DNA from: Maniola hyperantus
Taxonomy: Eukaryota; Arthropoda; Insecta; Lepidoptera; Nymphalidae
Direction: 5' to 3'
DNA length: 64,000 nt
NCBI RefSeq assembly: GCF_902806685.2
Contig: NC_048543.1
Coordinates: 9,582,106 to 9,646,105, forward strand
In this document: piece by piece, positions 63,880 through 64,000 of the stretch
How positions within the stretch are numbered: position 1 is the first letter of the stretch
Layout of the letters: every line of letters starts with the position of its first letter
Position numbers and translations under genes: made by a program
Notes under the pieces: generated by a model
Databases searched by the model: none
What the model was told of the DNA's origin: nothing
What the model saw: only the letters and a program-made list of their open reading frames with translations

Positions 63880-64000
63880 TCAAGATGGCAATCGGGGAAG
63901 TAACGCCCAGCACAGCCCCCGCACTAACCACTACTAACCAGTTTCAGGCGAGCGCGGGTGACGTGCGGGTGTGCGGGGCGTCCCCCCGCCTCATACTCCG
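63880..64000. mobile_element. GC-rich MITE, copy 3, cut by window end
   Basis: 'caagatggcaatcggggaag' and 'gacgtgcgggtgtgcggggc' match the copies at 29050-29204 and 36194-36353. The right end lies beyond the window. Confidence 0.75.

Overview
This looks like nuclear DNA from a moth or butterfly (Lepidoptera). It is AT-rich and full of TAGGTAGGTACC-type strings. It is littered with short retroposon tails built on the phrases 'gcgacttcgtccgcgtgg', 'ctgactgactgactgatc' and 'gttcagctgttctcgag', which are very common in lepidopteran genomes. The genes have many short exons with small to medium introns, so simple open-frame searches miss most of the coding sequence.

Layout: bases 1 to about 43,000 hold no gene I can defend. 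This stretch is a gene desert or very long flank, filled with retroposon tails (families A, B, C and D below), tRNA-like and 5S-like SINE pieces, LINE 3' remnants and many foldback MITEs. A CpG-rich patch with promoter-type motifs lies near 26.3-26.7 kb. The last 21 kb is gene-bearing. JHAMT (juvenile hormone acid methyltransferase) runs on + as four exons, 43363-48613, behind a TATA box at 43220. A small secreted cysteine-containing protein runs on - as four exons, 54073 down to 51062; it resembles the insect DUF1091/MD-2-like proteins, and a decayed second copy of its last exon follows it. A CFAP70 (TTC18) orthologue runs on + as ten exons from 55803 to 63753 and continues past the right edge.

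JHAMT makes juvenile hormone in the corpora allata by methylating the acid precursor. CFAP70 is an axonemal protein expected in sperm and ciliated sensory cells. I see no functional link between the three genes. The secreted gene and CFAP70 are head to head, with 1.7 kb between their start codons. Exon joins for all three were worked out by hand from GT/GC-AG sites and matching phases; all joins keep frame. Clade names for mobile elements are tentative, because they rest on recognition and not on a search.
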